Source: Galerina marginata
Lineage: Eukaryota; Basidiomycota; Agaricomycetes; Agaricales; Galerinaceae
Reading direction: 5' to 3'
Assembly: GCA_023014335.1 (NCBI GenBank)
Contig: JAECYW010000002.1
Span: 3,968,001 to 4,032,000, forward strand
DNA length: 64,000 nucleotides
The notes under the pieces were generated by a model. It made no database searches. It was given only the letters and a program-made list of their open reading frames with translations, and was not told where the DNA came from. Below, in pieces: positions 49,823-60,821 of this stretch. The position numbers and the translations under genes were made by a program. Numbering within the stretch: the first letter of the stretch is position 1; every line of letters starts with the position of its first letter.

Positions 49823-51019
49823 TCACAAAAGCGCGTCTAACTCCTCGTTGAGATCAAGGAAATCACGGGCGGAGAGGATGATACCCTCATCGCGGGCAGC
49901 AACAGGGGCAGCCTCGGCGGGGGCAGCCTCAGCAGGGGGAGCAGCATCTGCTGGGGCAGCGGCGGGTGCACCACCAGCACCACCAGCGGCGTGCTTGTGG
50001 TGGCGGTGTTTGCGGTGTCTCCTGCCTCCTTGCCCGCCTCGACGTCCACCACGGCCACGGGCCTCAAGCTCAAACTCATCGTCGAATTCACGGGCAGCGG
50101 GTGCCTCAGCGGGTGCGGCCTCGGCGGGTGCAGCCTCTGCGGGAGCAGCAGCAGCCTCAGCACCACCGGCGGCGGCGTGCTTGGCGTGGCGGTGTTTGCG
50201 GTGTTTCCTTCCACCACGGCCACTTCGTCGGCCACCACCTCGGCCACCACGACCACGAGCCTCAAGTTCGAACTCGTCGTCAAATTCACGGGCGGCAGGT
50301 GCCTCGGCGGGAGCAGCTTCGGCGGGAGGGGCCTCAGCTGGAGCGGCAGCGGCTTCAGCGCCACCAGCAGCAGCCTTGGCGTGGCGGTGCTTGCGGTGCC
50401 TCCTTCCGCCACGTCCACTGCGTCGGCCACCACCGTGACGACCGCCGAAGCCACCACGACCACGGGCTTCGAGTTCGAACTCGTCGTCAAATTCACGAGC
50501 AGCGGGTGCTTCAGCGGGTGCGGCCTCAGCAGGCGCAGCCTCTGCGGGAGGAGCGGCAGGAGCATCAGCACCACCGGCAGCGGCGTGCTTGGCGTGGCGG
50601 TGTTTGCGATGTTTCCTTCCACCACGACCACTGCGTCGGCCACCACCGTGACGACCACCGAATCCACCACGGCCACGGGCCTCTAGCTCAGCGTCATCGG
50701 ATAGATCGCGAGCGACTTCAAAGGCCTCAGAGGCTTCGAGTTCACGGACGTAGTTTTCAATCGCCTATTGTAAAGAAGAAAACATTAAGTTTTAACGAAC
50801 AAGTGGAAAAGAAATGATTATTACCTCCTGACGAGCTTCGAGTTCCATTTCCACATCACGAACGTAAAGAGAGTCGGATTCATCGAAGTCCTGTGATGAA
50901 ATAAGGTCAGAAACAAAGCATGAAATTTTTTTAAAAAATTGACAACTCACGTTAGCAAGGACGCTGGTGGTTCCAACGACGACGGCAGCAAGGAGAGAGA
51001 CGGATGTAGAGAAACGCAT
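49823..51019 (-). CDS. secreted four-repeat protein with Gly/Arg/His-rich and Ala/Pro-rich blocks (candidate peptide precursor)
   Basis: Three exons: 51019-50951 (signal peptide MRFSTSVSLLAAVVVGTT, then SVLAN), 50890-50825 (DFDESDSLYVRDVEMELEAR) and 50764-49823, total 358 residues. The large exon has no ATG, so it is easily missed. After EVARDLSDDAELEAR it carries four tandem units of about 69 residues. Each unit has an Arg/Gly block (GRGGFGGRHGGGRRSGRGG), a His/Lys/Arg cluster (RKHRKHRHAKHAAA), an Ala/Pro/Glu spacer (AEAAPAEAPAA) and an acidic linker (REFDDEFELEAR). The last unit ends ARDFLDLNEELDALL. The repeated acidic linker between Arg residues and the dibasic sites are the pattern of precursors cut by Kex2-like proteases in the Golgi. 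His-rich blocks could bind metals; Arg/Gly blocks could bind polyanions. No homolog is known to me. Confidence 0.85.
50046..50690 (-). repeat. coding tandem repeat, four units of about 207 bp
   Basis: The CGTGG(C/T)CGTGGTGG-type block starts each unit near 50690, 50480, 50270 and 50065 (minus strand), spacing about 205-211 bp. Units differ by substitutions and short in-frame gaps. The bias also creates long spurious frames in the other five frames. Confidence 0.8.
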
Positions 51020-53960
51020 AGTGATAATTGGTAAGAGTTGGATTTGAATTGCAATATAGGACCAGCCTGTGTATCGAACATGTTAGCACCAGAGAAAAAG
51101 GGCAGGAAGGATTGAACTCACCTAAGGAGTTTGAGAGTTGCACCGGGCACTGCTGGAAAATTCCTCTCGTTCCACCCAGCCTTTTATAATGAACTTGGAA
51201 GGGTCCACGGCAATTCGGCAATCTGTCTGATCTGACAAAATGAATAGGGTACCATCACAACGCGCCAGGTTGGTTACATACGGTTACACACCATCTTACC
51301 CCTCTTAGCCACTCTTAGCCACCGCATCGCCTTAATTTTCAAGCCAACATGAGACCGATCGTAAATTCGTAAGGTTTCCGCAGCGCACGGCCTGGGGTTG
51401 ACCTATAATTACGTTCATCTTGTCAATGACAGGTATTATTGAAGACGTGTATTAGCTGTTCTGAACCGTCCGATAACACCAGGAGAGCCTCCAAGAACTT
51501 CCAAGACAATGACTTGACTGAAATTTCAAAGGTTGAGCTCGCCCTCAAGCCGTATGTAACCGCAGAGGTCGATCTTTGATGTGGGGCCTCGACCGGGAAG
51601 AGGCGGTGATCCCCACCAATTGTGATCCTCTCAGATTCCTCTGCTTACGACCTAGACAAATCTTCATGACACGGACAAATGAAACACAGCCTCTCTTCGC
51701 CCTCTTCGCAGCGATCACAGCGTCTTCAAGGCAAATGTGGAGCATGGAATGTTATAAGGTTACCTCCTTCAAACCCCGGCCTGACTGTAGTTTCAACATT
51801 TTTACGTCGACGTCCTAAGCTTAATTGAGGCTTCGAGGGTCCGGTGGACTCAAAGTCTCCAACAGACGCCATAGCCGCAAGTACCTCGTTTCCGGTGGCC
51901 GTGTGCAGTGACCACAATCAAAAATATAGATGCCTGCGTTGCCCGAAATCACCAGGCAGTCCCTTATGTTACGGTGGACGAAGCCATCGAAGTCCTTTCA
52001 ACTTTGATGATGGGCTTGAAACTATAGGTGACGCTTGAATTGCGCTTGAAGGTTTCTAATTTCTCTTGTGTTTTGAAACATAGAAGCAGAACCGAGAATC
52101 GAAGTTCTTATGGTCCTCGTTACTGTCCCTTAGCAATCGAAGCAAATGTTATTCCAGCCGTTTACCCGTATCTGATCGTTTACTTTGGGTCGCCGGTCGA
52201 ACGGGCCAACGCGTTCGAGCGCGTTCGTCGACATCAGTCCAGTCTCCACGGGAATCTCTTGAAGTGCTCCAGGTGCTCCTTGGTTATTAGCTGCTATGAA
52301 TTAACCGTTGGGACCGAAGGGAGATGGTGGGAGATGGCCGATGGGATATTTTAAGGCTGAGCGAGTATCGTCTATGACATGGATGATAGGAAATGGACAC
52401 ATGAGGTCATCACCACAACCTCTCAACGAAAATCAGACTGATTGTACTTTGATACTACTATCAAATTGATGTGATGATTGATTTCCGTGAAATACATGTC
52501 AATCTCTGCCTATCTCTGCGTGGCAAATAACCTGGCATCAAAGCTTCGCGCGCCTCAAATCGTAGGACGATCCCATTCTTCTTTCTCGAGATCTACACTC
52601 CAATCCGCGCGCGAAGCGTTCCTTCCAGCACAGCCTTCTTCATGTGAGGCTGAGTTCAGCGTCAGTTCGTCGGCGCTTATTCAAGGCGCTTAATCACCTT
52701 GCCGCCGATCACTGCATTACGCCCGAGGCACCTACGAACGGCTGAAGGTCGAACGAAAGAGTCATAAGTTATCGATTAATTAATTATAGTATTTGCATTC
52801 AAGAATGTCATGTACTAGTCCTTGCACTACCGGTTTCAAGTTGATCAATTGACACAGTTGACGAAAACCATCACAAAAATCCCACCCAATGAAACTGCGA
52901 ACAGACTCGAGTGTCTTTTTCCGTATTTCCCCTCGTCGGCAGCCTCACCTACCCGTGTATTCTTCTCTGTGAGGATTATGTAGGGTCTTTTTATACTTGC
53001 CTAGGTATACCGGTTGGAAGGCGGGCTTCACCGTCATCCGACGACACTGAATGAAACGATGCACGCGCGCACCTACGAAGCAACCGGTGGTTATATCGAG
53101 AGCAGACAGGTATCCCTCCATCTCAAAGCACGCTTCGGTATGTCGTTCGCCGAATGAGCGAAAATGGCCTAGAAACTAGCGCTAAACTCTATCCTGCGAT
53201 TCCCAGCCAGCAACAACGATAGCATGCGAATCGAGTGTCAGTCAAAGTCAGTAAACAAGGCAATTCGATTCTGCGGATAACTTGTGCACGGAGGTTGAAA
53301 TCCAATAGACCATTGCCAATTTTCATCTACTTCAACGGAACTGCGATTCACTGCCAGTCTAACCCAACTGTCGACCCGTTAGGCGAAGAAATTATAAAAC
53401 ATGGTGACCCACCAGAGAGTGGTGAACAGAGCACGAGATACTGTGTTGGGGAATTATCTATTGCACTGCCCCGTTCCTGCGTGATTCTGGGACAATTGTG
53501 TCTGTCTTTTGATTCCAAATAAGGTATCGAGTATGCCAAATCTGGTACGGCTCCTGGGCCCATTTCCTTTGGCTATTCTCTCCCAGTCGAACGGGTAGTA
53601 ATTTTGGTGTGGCTGTCGTAACAATCCATTCAAAAGTAGAAGGAGAGTCAGTCTATCATTGACCTTAAATCATCGGAATACGGGCGCTTAATGAGCCACT
53701 GTCCTTGGATTTCTGACTACGATCCACCAGCCACACTCAAAATTCCGCCCGTTGATCCAGGTTGCTCAAGGACGCTTGGGCTCTTAAATCATGGGGGAAG
53801 TAGACCCTGCCATTTGTATATGGGGCTGTAACTGACTGGTCTGATTAAAATTGGCATCGCTTTTCACACGCACACCTACAAAGAATGACCAAGAATGACT
53901 CAAGTATGTATATAAAACCCCGATCCGTTATCGATTAGCTAGCCATAGTAAACAACGACC
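51020..53960. other. gene-poor region
   Basis: 2.9 kb between the repeat-protein start and the BTB gene. The first 200 bp is the promoter and 5' UTR of the repeat protein. Short frames at 51545-51917 (minus), 52028-52354 and 53235-53522 (plus) lack known motifs. No gene called. Confidence 0.4.
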
Positions 53961-55044
53961 ATGTCCGATCCTACTGTGGAAGTGACAACTACTCACGAGA
54001 AATGTAAGTAAACTTCAGCATTCCAGGACCAGCTCGCTAAATTTCGCAAGTTAGTCAACGCTGGTGATGCGGATGTTATCATCCAATCATCGGACGGCGT
54101 TCAATTTCGTCTTCACCGCAGATACCTCGAGGCTTATACTGGTGCTTTCCCTGGTTTAGATGCTCCTTTTACATCGGATACGATGGCCGATGTCACTTGC
54201 TTGACGGAGTCAGCTGAAATCCTTGAGATTTTATTTGAATTCGTTTATCCAAGGCGACATCCCAACCTCGAAGATTTAGACTTCAAAACTCTCGCACTGC
54301 TCGCAGAGGCGGTGGAGAAGTATGAAGTCTTCTCTGCTATGACCATATGCGAATTGCGGTTGAACAATTGTCACATGTTAATGAATTATTAGATTTAGGG
54401 GAAATTTTTATTATTCAATTAATAAAAGTTTTTATTGTAAGCCACTATTTCTAATTCGATGTGCATTCTTTGAAATGACGACTGTTACGAGGCCATTTAT
54501 CCCGACTTATGCAACTGAAATTCTCGTTCATGGAATAAAACACGACTATCCCAAGTTCGTCAATGAAGCAGCTTTACATCTATCCCGCATGCGCCTGCCT
54601 CTCCACAAATTTCTAGGAAATCTGCCAGGAAATGCTATTTTTCCATGGGTAAGAAGATCTGCATCTGGGGACCTCGTTATGATTACAAATGCAATTAAAT
54701 AGGTTCATTACCATGAGGCTTGGAAGGAGGTTTTCGAAGCGGGAATTCGATCCATAAGATTGGACGAAAATCAAGGGCCCGTCCCTTCCGAGACACCATG
54801 CGAGAAATGCCGAGGATTAATCTTGGCACTAATTTTCAAACTGGAAAGAATGTCCTCGTTGTCTCTCTTGGTCCAACAGCTTGACTCGTCTACCGAGCAC
54901 ATCAAAAACTTTCCTATATGCAAAACTTGCCCTCACCCGAAGACAGCCATAAATTCGGCGGACCGAGTAATCAAAATCTGCAAAAAGGGTGTTCATGAAA
55001 TGCGACCGTTTACAGATTTTATGCAGGGAAAGGTGTTGGAATAA
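53961..55044 (+). pseudogene. BTB/POZ protein, copy 1, interrupted at an exon-intron boundary
   Basis: BTB domains dimerise and often bind CUL3. Exon 1 starts MSDPTVEVTTTHEK (ATG 53961). After an intron the BTB core follows: NAGDADVIIQSSDGVQFRLH, YLEAYTGAFPGLD, ILEILFEFVYPRRHPNLEDL, LLAEAVEKYEVFSAM. In copy 2 (62645) the exon ends at CTGAA followed by gtaag. Here TTGAA (to 54364) is followed by 72 extra bases with an in-frame TAG, and only then by gtaagcc at 54437, with the acceptor at 54491. The rest is intact: PFIPTYATEILVHGIKHDYP, HEAWKEVFEAGIR, CEKCRGLILALIFKLERM, stop at 55044. So the gene is probably a pseudogene, or yields a truncated BTB protein ending NNCHMLMNY. Confidence 0.7.
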
Positions 55045-56011
55045 ATATCTATGTACGCTTTTATTTTTAAAGCAACTAAAGTACTCTTGAAATATGTCAG
55101 GACAAACAACCACAGTGAATAAGCGCCAGTTGAAGTGCCGTTATTTACTCAATGGTTTAACAAGTGTCCTGATGGGAAGGTAACAAATGTCCTTCTAGGG
55201 CGTCTTACCTATTTCGGGGCATTCTAGCAGTGATCTCCGTTGGACATTAAACACAGTGTTTGCTTGTACCTCCGCTTAAATCAATAGTAATGCAGATGTC
55301 ATCCATATTACCACAAGGGCCAAAAAGCAACTTAGAGTATTCGTTCCATCCTCCTGGAACTCTCCTAACTCGCGCCTCGTGGTCGATAGTTCCAATTCCA
55401 AACAAGCACAAGGAGGCATATGTCACATTATTCAAAGATACAAGCCAAGTTTGTTTCAGCTGCTATGTTTTACCTCATTCAGTACGCACTTTCCCTCGAG
55501 AAGCTTTAGAGATAAGGAAAGCAAAGTGTATTGCAACCGGTAAATATCCCTTGTGCTCGTGGCTGGGGAAAGATTCCTCACTTTCGGAGTCGAGGTTTTT
55601 GAGTAAAAATAAGGTCGTCGACAAGGCGGTAAACACGAGCGCAGGCGCATCACTTGACTAACTTAGGCAAGATATATGTAGTCATCGGCATCGCGTGTAG
55701 TCTAATTCTAATACCGCTTTTTAGGGTACAAAAAACATGCTTCGGATAGACCAACATTAGAGCCAGATTTGGAATTGATCGGGTTCTTCAACGTCATCTA
55801 ATCTGATGATCGTAAATCATCTACTACTGCCGCCCAAACAATGCACCTTTAGCGGGGTATGAAATGTAAAGAAGCAATGCGAAAGAGAAACTCATGAGTG
55901 AAATATCGTACAATGAGGAGGGATATAAACACAATGTCACGGGGTAAAATGTCCCAACACCAAAACCCACCAGTCGTCTGTAGCTAAACGATGAAAGAAT
56001 GCAGAAAAAGA
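55045..56011. other. intergenic region
   Basis: About 970 bp between convergent genes. A frame at 55260-55661 (plus) has no motif and begins without a good ATG. No gene called. Confidence 0.45.
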
Positions 56012-56617
56012 TCAGTTGATCTTTATGAGCTCAACCTCAAATTTAAGCGTGGAGTTTGGCGGAATAGCAGGAGGGAATCCCCGGGGGCCATATGCCTGCA
56101 ATACAAACCGCGTTAGCTGAGAGAATGCCGGAGAAACGCGTGAGATATAGACATAGTCTGGTGTTGCGGTAAGTATTGCTTTCTGTCCTAGTGAGAGTTG
56201 TAGTACACCTAACGGACGACCGATTAGCCACGTGTGGTTGACAAGAGATTTGACACAGACTAACCCTCGTCCCAACCTCTGATAACTTTCCCTGTGCCGA
56301 TTTCCGTTTGGAAAGGTGAGCCTCTGCAAGGAGACGAAAGCGCGTCAATGTACTTTCACGAAAGGGTATGCCTGTCTACGCTCACCGATCCCGACTTGAG
56401 TCGAACTTTTTGCCGTCAATCAAAGTTCCAACATAATGTATTGTGACCTTGTCTACAAACATTTGTGAGATCCCGACATTGACACGCAATAGACGCGCAG
56501 ATACCTACCTCCTTTCTTGGGGTACGTGACGCCGTCGCCGGGGACGATGGTTTCGACTTGAACGCCCTAAGGTAAATTGAGTGCAAAGTAGAAACGCATA
56601 CGGAGGTAACTGACCAT
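56012..56617 (-). CDS. FPR1: FKBP12-type peptidyl-prolyl cis-trans isomerase, copy 1
   Basis: Cytosolic prolyl isomerase, receptor for FK506 and rapamycin. The first exon is only the start codon (56615-56617), followed by an intron, then [19 protein letters not shown]. Next come exons with [57 protein letters not shown] and [20 protein letters not shown], ending VELIKIN. About 108 residues, the size of yeast Fpr1. Ligand-pocket residues of FKBP12 are present: Tyr in IHY, Phe-Asp in KFDSS, Phe in SPF, Val-Ile and Trp in KVIRGW, Tyr in AYG, Phe in LKFEVEL. Four to five introns. A second copy lies 4.2 kb away in the same orientation. Confidence 0.93.
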
Positions 56618-59600
56618 GATGTTCGGTGATGTACAGGACTATCAAGGACAGGTTGCAGAAACGGCAAGAATTGGCAGAGACATTTATAGGAGCGGAGCCA
56701 GGCGGAGTGCGGATCTTGATCCGATAGATCTGGCATCAGCCGGCTTCGATCTACTGGACTTACGGAAAGTCTTAAGAGTCGAATTCCTTGTTTCTGGCCT
56801 CGTTATCGATATCGATTTCAGGTGGGGAGTGGTCAAAGAAAGATTACAGGACACACCGGCAGTAATAGATCTCCACGTCAATCGTATTCGAATATCATTT
56901 CTGATCGGTCCTTCCAAGGTGTGCAAGGATAGAGAGCTAGAAACCATATACGTACTATAGCGAGAAAGTCAAGAGGACGCGAGGTTGAGCCTGCGCCTCA
57001 AGAAGGGAAAAATCCACGTTCCGGATCCGAGAGTGTCACAATGGGCCCTTGAATGCGGCTGAACGTTTGAATGCTTTGGACAAAAGGATAAATGAAACGG
57101 GAAAACGTTGTGTCGTTTCGGTAATGCTGGTGAATTGCGCGACTGCGCACAAAAATAATCGCCCATGATATTTCCAAAATCCACTCGGTTTGACAACTCC
57201 GAGAAATAGACATGAATATGTCGAAGCATGCAAGGAGCACATCATCTGCAAAAGCGTCATTCGCGGAAAATAAACATCGACATGATGCCTTCGTGCCAGG
57301 GATCTTCTTTTTGACAGCTCATCAAGCCGCGGAAATCCCAGTAAGGAAGTACAGGGATAAAACGGTGCAAGATAGGAAGAATTAACTCATCGAGGAAATG
57401 CCAAACTGCCAAGGCAAGGTAGCTTAAATTCTATGTAGAAAACCCGCCTGGGCCAAAATGCTGGTTCCAAGAAGGCATCCGGACAAGGGAGGTGAGGACC
57501 CAGGGCATACTCGATCAGGACGCTTCAAATTGTAGTATCGAATTGGCAAAATGATATGGTCAAACCGGAGAAGTCGAATCGCCAGAAAGTCTGCATATCC
57601 TGGTTGCAGGGATGGAAAGAAGCGACAACGATGTGAGAGGCCTCCTTCAAAGTCAGGGGAAAGTGGTTAAAACCCTTAAAATAGGATTATTAGTAGATTA
57701 AGATTAAGTGACGCACCTAAAATGGTTATTTTGACACATAACTGGAGCAAGACCGATTTGAAGGGGTAATATCGGAAAAGGAAACAGGGGAACGGCGAAA
57801 GGGATAGGATCAACGGACCTCCTTGAGGGAGAGAGTACCCCATTTTTTTCCATGGCCAATATTCGTATTGCCTCCTGATATCGCCACTTCGTATGTAGAA
57901 TTCAGATACCATCCACCGTGCTCTTGAGGCATGGCTAAATTCCGCGGGGGCGAAGATGGACGAACCATCGCACTTGGTCGCACTCCTGACGGATACACGT
58001 ATTTCGAACACATGTTGGGGAATGAAAGGACATCTGGGGGAAGATTACAGATCCCCTTCGAGCGATCGCAAGCGAATTAATGTGTGGAGATGGCGAGGAA
58101 TTCAGTCAAGATGAAGAGGGGGAAGTCGCTTGATAACATCGAAGAGAGATATCGAAGAGAGGCGTCGACCGAAGTCACTACAACGGCCGAAATTCTTCTG
58201 TTCTAGGCTTGCTGGCTATGGACAAGCGAAGCTCAAGGATAAGGAGAGAATACAGTGGAGAGGAAGAGGGTGAGATAACGAAAGAAACAAGGGAAAAACA
58301 ACCGGAGCCGCGCAAGGAGGAAGGGAATACGGATTGTTCCGAGAAACCAAAAAAAGAGTTATCGCAACACGGAGGCAGACAGACATGCCTGGGTAAACGT
58401 CGAACCATTGGCTGAGATTGGGTACAGGCGTGATATTGCGGCCGACGACTACCCGTCAGTTGTTTCTGGGTTACAAACGTTCAAAGTTGAAGACAGAGTC
58501 CAGGAATAACATCAACGAGGTGAATCCGATTGAGTCCGTAAAGTAACTTCGGATAGCGTCGGATAGGTATTCGCGTAAATTAATCTGAAAGATGGCAGTC
58601 ACAAGAGACGGCGTCATTCATTCGGATTAACAGATTAGGAAAATTGAAGGCAGAAAGAGGGACATGAGAAACAAAGCAGGTCTCACGGTCCTAGTTTGAA
58701 GGAGTGGTCAAAATGCTGTAGGGAAGATTGGAGAATGTCCAAATCGACCCGAGGGAGCGAACAGATTGAAGAAGGTCCACCGTAGCCGTCATCATAACAG
58801 CGATGATACAAGGCGATGGGTTCCTGATAACATAAATGCCACATAGCTGCAGTAAACATCGGGGCCTCGAGTCTAGCCGGGAGAGCAGGGAAAAATGGAG
58901 TCAGAGGACCTGCAAATCCGTTCCCTGAGCGTTCCCAGGGAGAACCAAGCCACAGTCAATGTCCAAGCCTTGCAGATCATAGAGGAAAGAAATGGGGAGA
59001 AGAAAAGCATAAGTGAAGGAACGGTGTAGACTTGCCCGCCTTTTAAGAGCCAAAAATGCCCTTTACCACAACGGAACATGTGTTGTATCCCAACTGGTTC
59101 CTTTGATTTTCAATTTTCTTTCCAATCTCATTTCATCCCCCGCGAATATGGCAGTCCGCAGTCTCGGTCCGAATTGTAATTTCTCACCACGTGATAGAAC
59201 GCGTTCAGCGGCCAAGCTTAGAGGTGAGACTGAAAAATAATTGATCCATTCACAAAAGCACACTATTTCAGAACACATCATCCAGACAATGGGAAAGGTC
59301 CTGCAACGGAGCCCACTGCAGCACTGTAACTTTTCAGTTCCACCTCGTTGCGTTGACATACACCCCTCGGCGATATTCATTTCTCCGCGATTTAAATCTG
59401 TGCATTCTCGTGATAAGGTGTGAATTTTTGAATGGTGATAGTCCTAAATTATACACCAGTTGATCGCTCCTAAGAAGGTTCACTATTGCTAATTTTTCAC
59501 ACCACTGAAACGGGAGGCTTTGACGCGCAAAGGAGGAAGGCGCTAAAGATAGCTAGAATGGCGAGATTTCTATGAAGCTGAGAGAAGAAGAGGAAAGACG

Positions 59601-60210
59601 ACTAGTCATCATAATTATGTGGGAGTCCTCAGAAGAAGAGCACTATCGACGTCTAAATATTGTCTAAACCAGCCGTCGCATTGTCGACTTTGTTCAAAAG
59701 CAAACAATCGTTCGCCCCGACTTCGTATGTTCTGTGGGAGCTATATGGAATATGTTAAACGAGGATAGAATCCACCACGTTGTTGACGCATGCTAACTCG
59801 TAAGGTCATGCTCATGGCGTGCCGATGTAGGAAAACGTATAGCTATGGATTGATGCTGCAGGATCTCCGAAGCGTATTAGGTCCGGTCAGTTAACGACTT
59901 CTACTCGAGTTTTTCCTCCACAAGTCCTCAGTATGCCAGACCGTTTTTTGCCCCTTCCACTGCGTACGAAAAGCGTGTTGATCACTTTATGCACGAGGCA
60001 CATGGTCATATCTCGCCTTCATCCAATTCGACATTATGTTTTCAACCTCAATGTGAGGTCAATAAATTTGCACCATATATCTTGAATTCATTTAAATGTC
60101 ATGACTATTGAACACGGTTCACGAGCCTTGTACAATTCGAAAGAGAGGGAGAGTAAGATCTAGCCATGACGTCAGATTTCCCAAAAGCGGATATACGCTT
60201 GCGTCCCGCA
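56618..60210. other. gene-poor region between the two FKBP genes
   Basis: 3.6 kb. Several frames (56616-56960, 58209-58415, 59063-59380) have no recognisable motif. No repeats with clear ends were seen. It may hold non-coding RNA or decayed copies of the neighbouring families, but I cannot show it. Confidence 0.4.
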
Positions 60211-60821
60211 CTAATTGATCTTCACCAGTTCAACCTCGAAATAGAGGGTAGAATTTGGCGGGATGATAGGCGGATATCCACCGGATCCATAGGCCTAAAT
60301 GATAGACAACCTTAGTTCGTCATTAAAAGTATGGAATGTAAACCTACGTAGTCTGGCGTGATGGTCAACTTGGCTTTCTGACCGAGGGATAGTTGTGGCA
60401 CGCCTGATAGTATCGATCGCCGACGACGATCAGCCAGGATGTATAAAGAAAACGAAATGAAAGTGTTCTAACCCTCATCCCAACCCTTGATCACCTTCCC
60501 AGTGCCGATTTCTGTAGTTAGCGGAGAACCGCTGAACATAGGAAAGGCAGGGTCAAGTTTCCGCGATGGTGATTAAACACGGAGATGCTCACCGATCCCG
60601 ACTGGAATCGAACTTCTTGCCATCCGTAAATGTCCCAACGTAGTGAATGCTGACCCTGTCTGTCATTTCCATGAGATCCTCTCACCGCGAACAATAGGCG
60701 CGCAGGTACATACCCCCTTTCTTTGGGAAGTTGACACCGTCGCCAGGAGTGATAGTATCTATTTTGACGCCCTGAAATTAAATGAGTAACGAGTGCAGAG
60801 AATACGAATGCCGCTTACCAT
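60211..60821 (-). CDS. FKBP12-type peptidyl-prolyl cis-trans isomerase, copy 2
   Basis: Second FKBP in the same orientation. Again the ATG (60819-60821) is a separate exon, followed by [77 protein letters not shown] and [20 protein letters not shown], ending VELVKIN at TAG 60211. The exons are short and without internal ATGs, so automatic frame scans miss the gene. Compared with copy 1 the pocket Phe of SPF is Leu (SPL) and the FPP of the flap is YPP. Other catalytic residues are kept and every intron position matches copy 1. Likely active but with altered drug or substrate affinity. Copy 1 is closer to canonical FKBP12. Confidence 0.88.

Noticed and set aside
49837..50676. 279-codon minus-strand frame rich in Val, Ala and Leu, and several plus-strand frames over the same stretch
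   Set aside because: They are compositional shadows of the repeat protein. The real frame connects by splicing to an exon with a signal peptide and is open to a TGA at 49823.
58209..58415. Charged 68-codon plus-strand frame
   Set aside because: Lys/Glu-rich low-complexity translation without splice partners or homology; likely chance.
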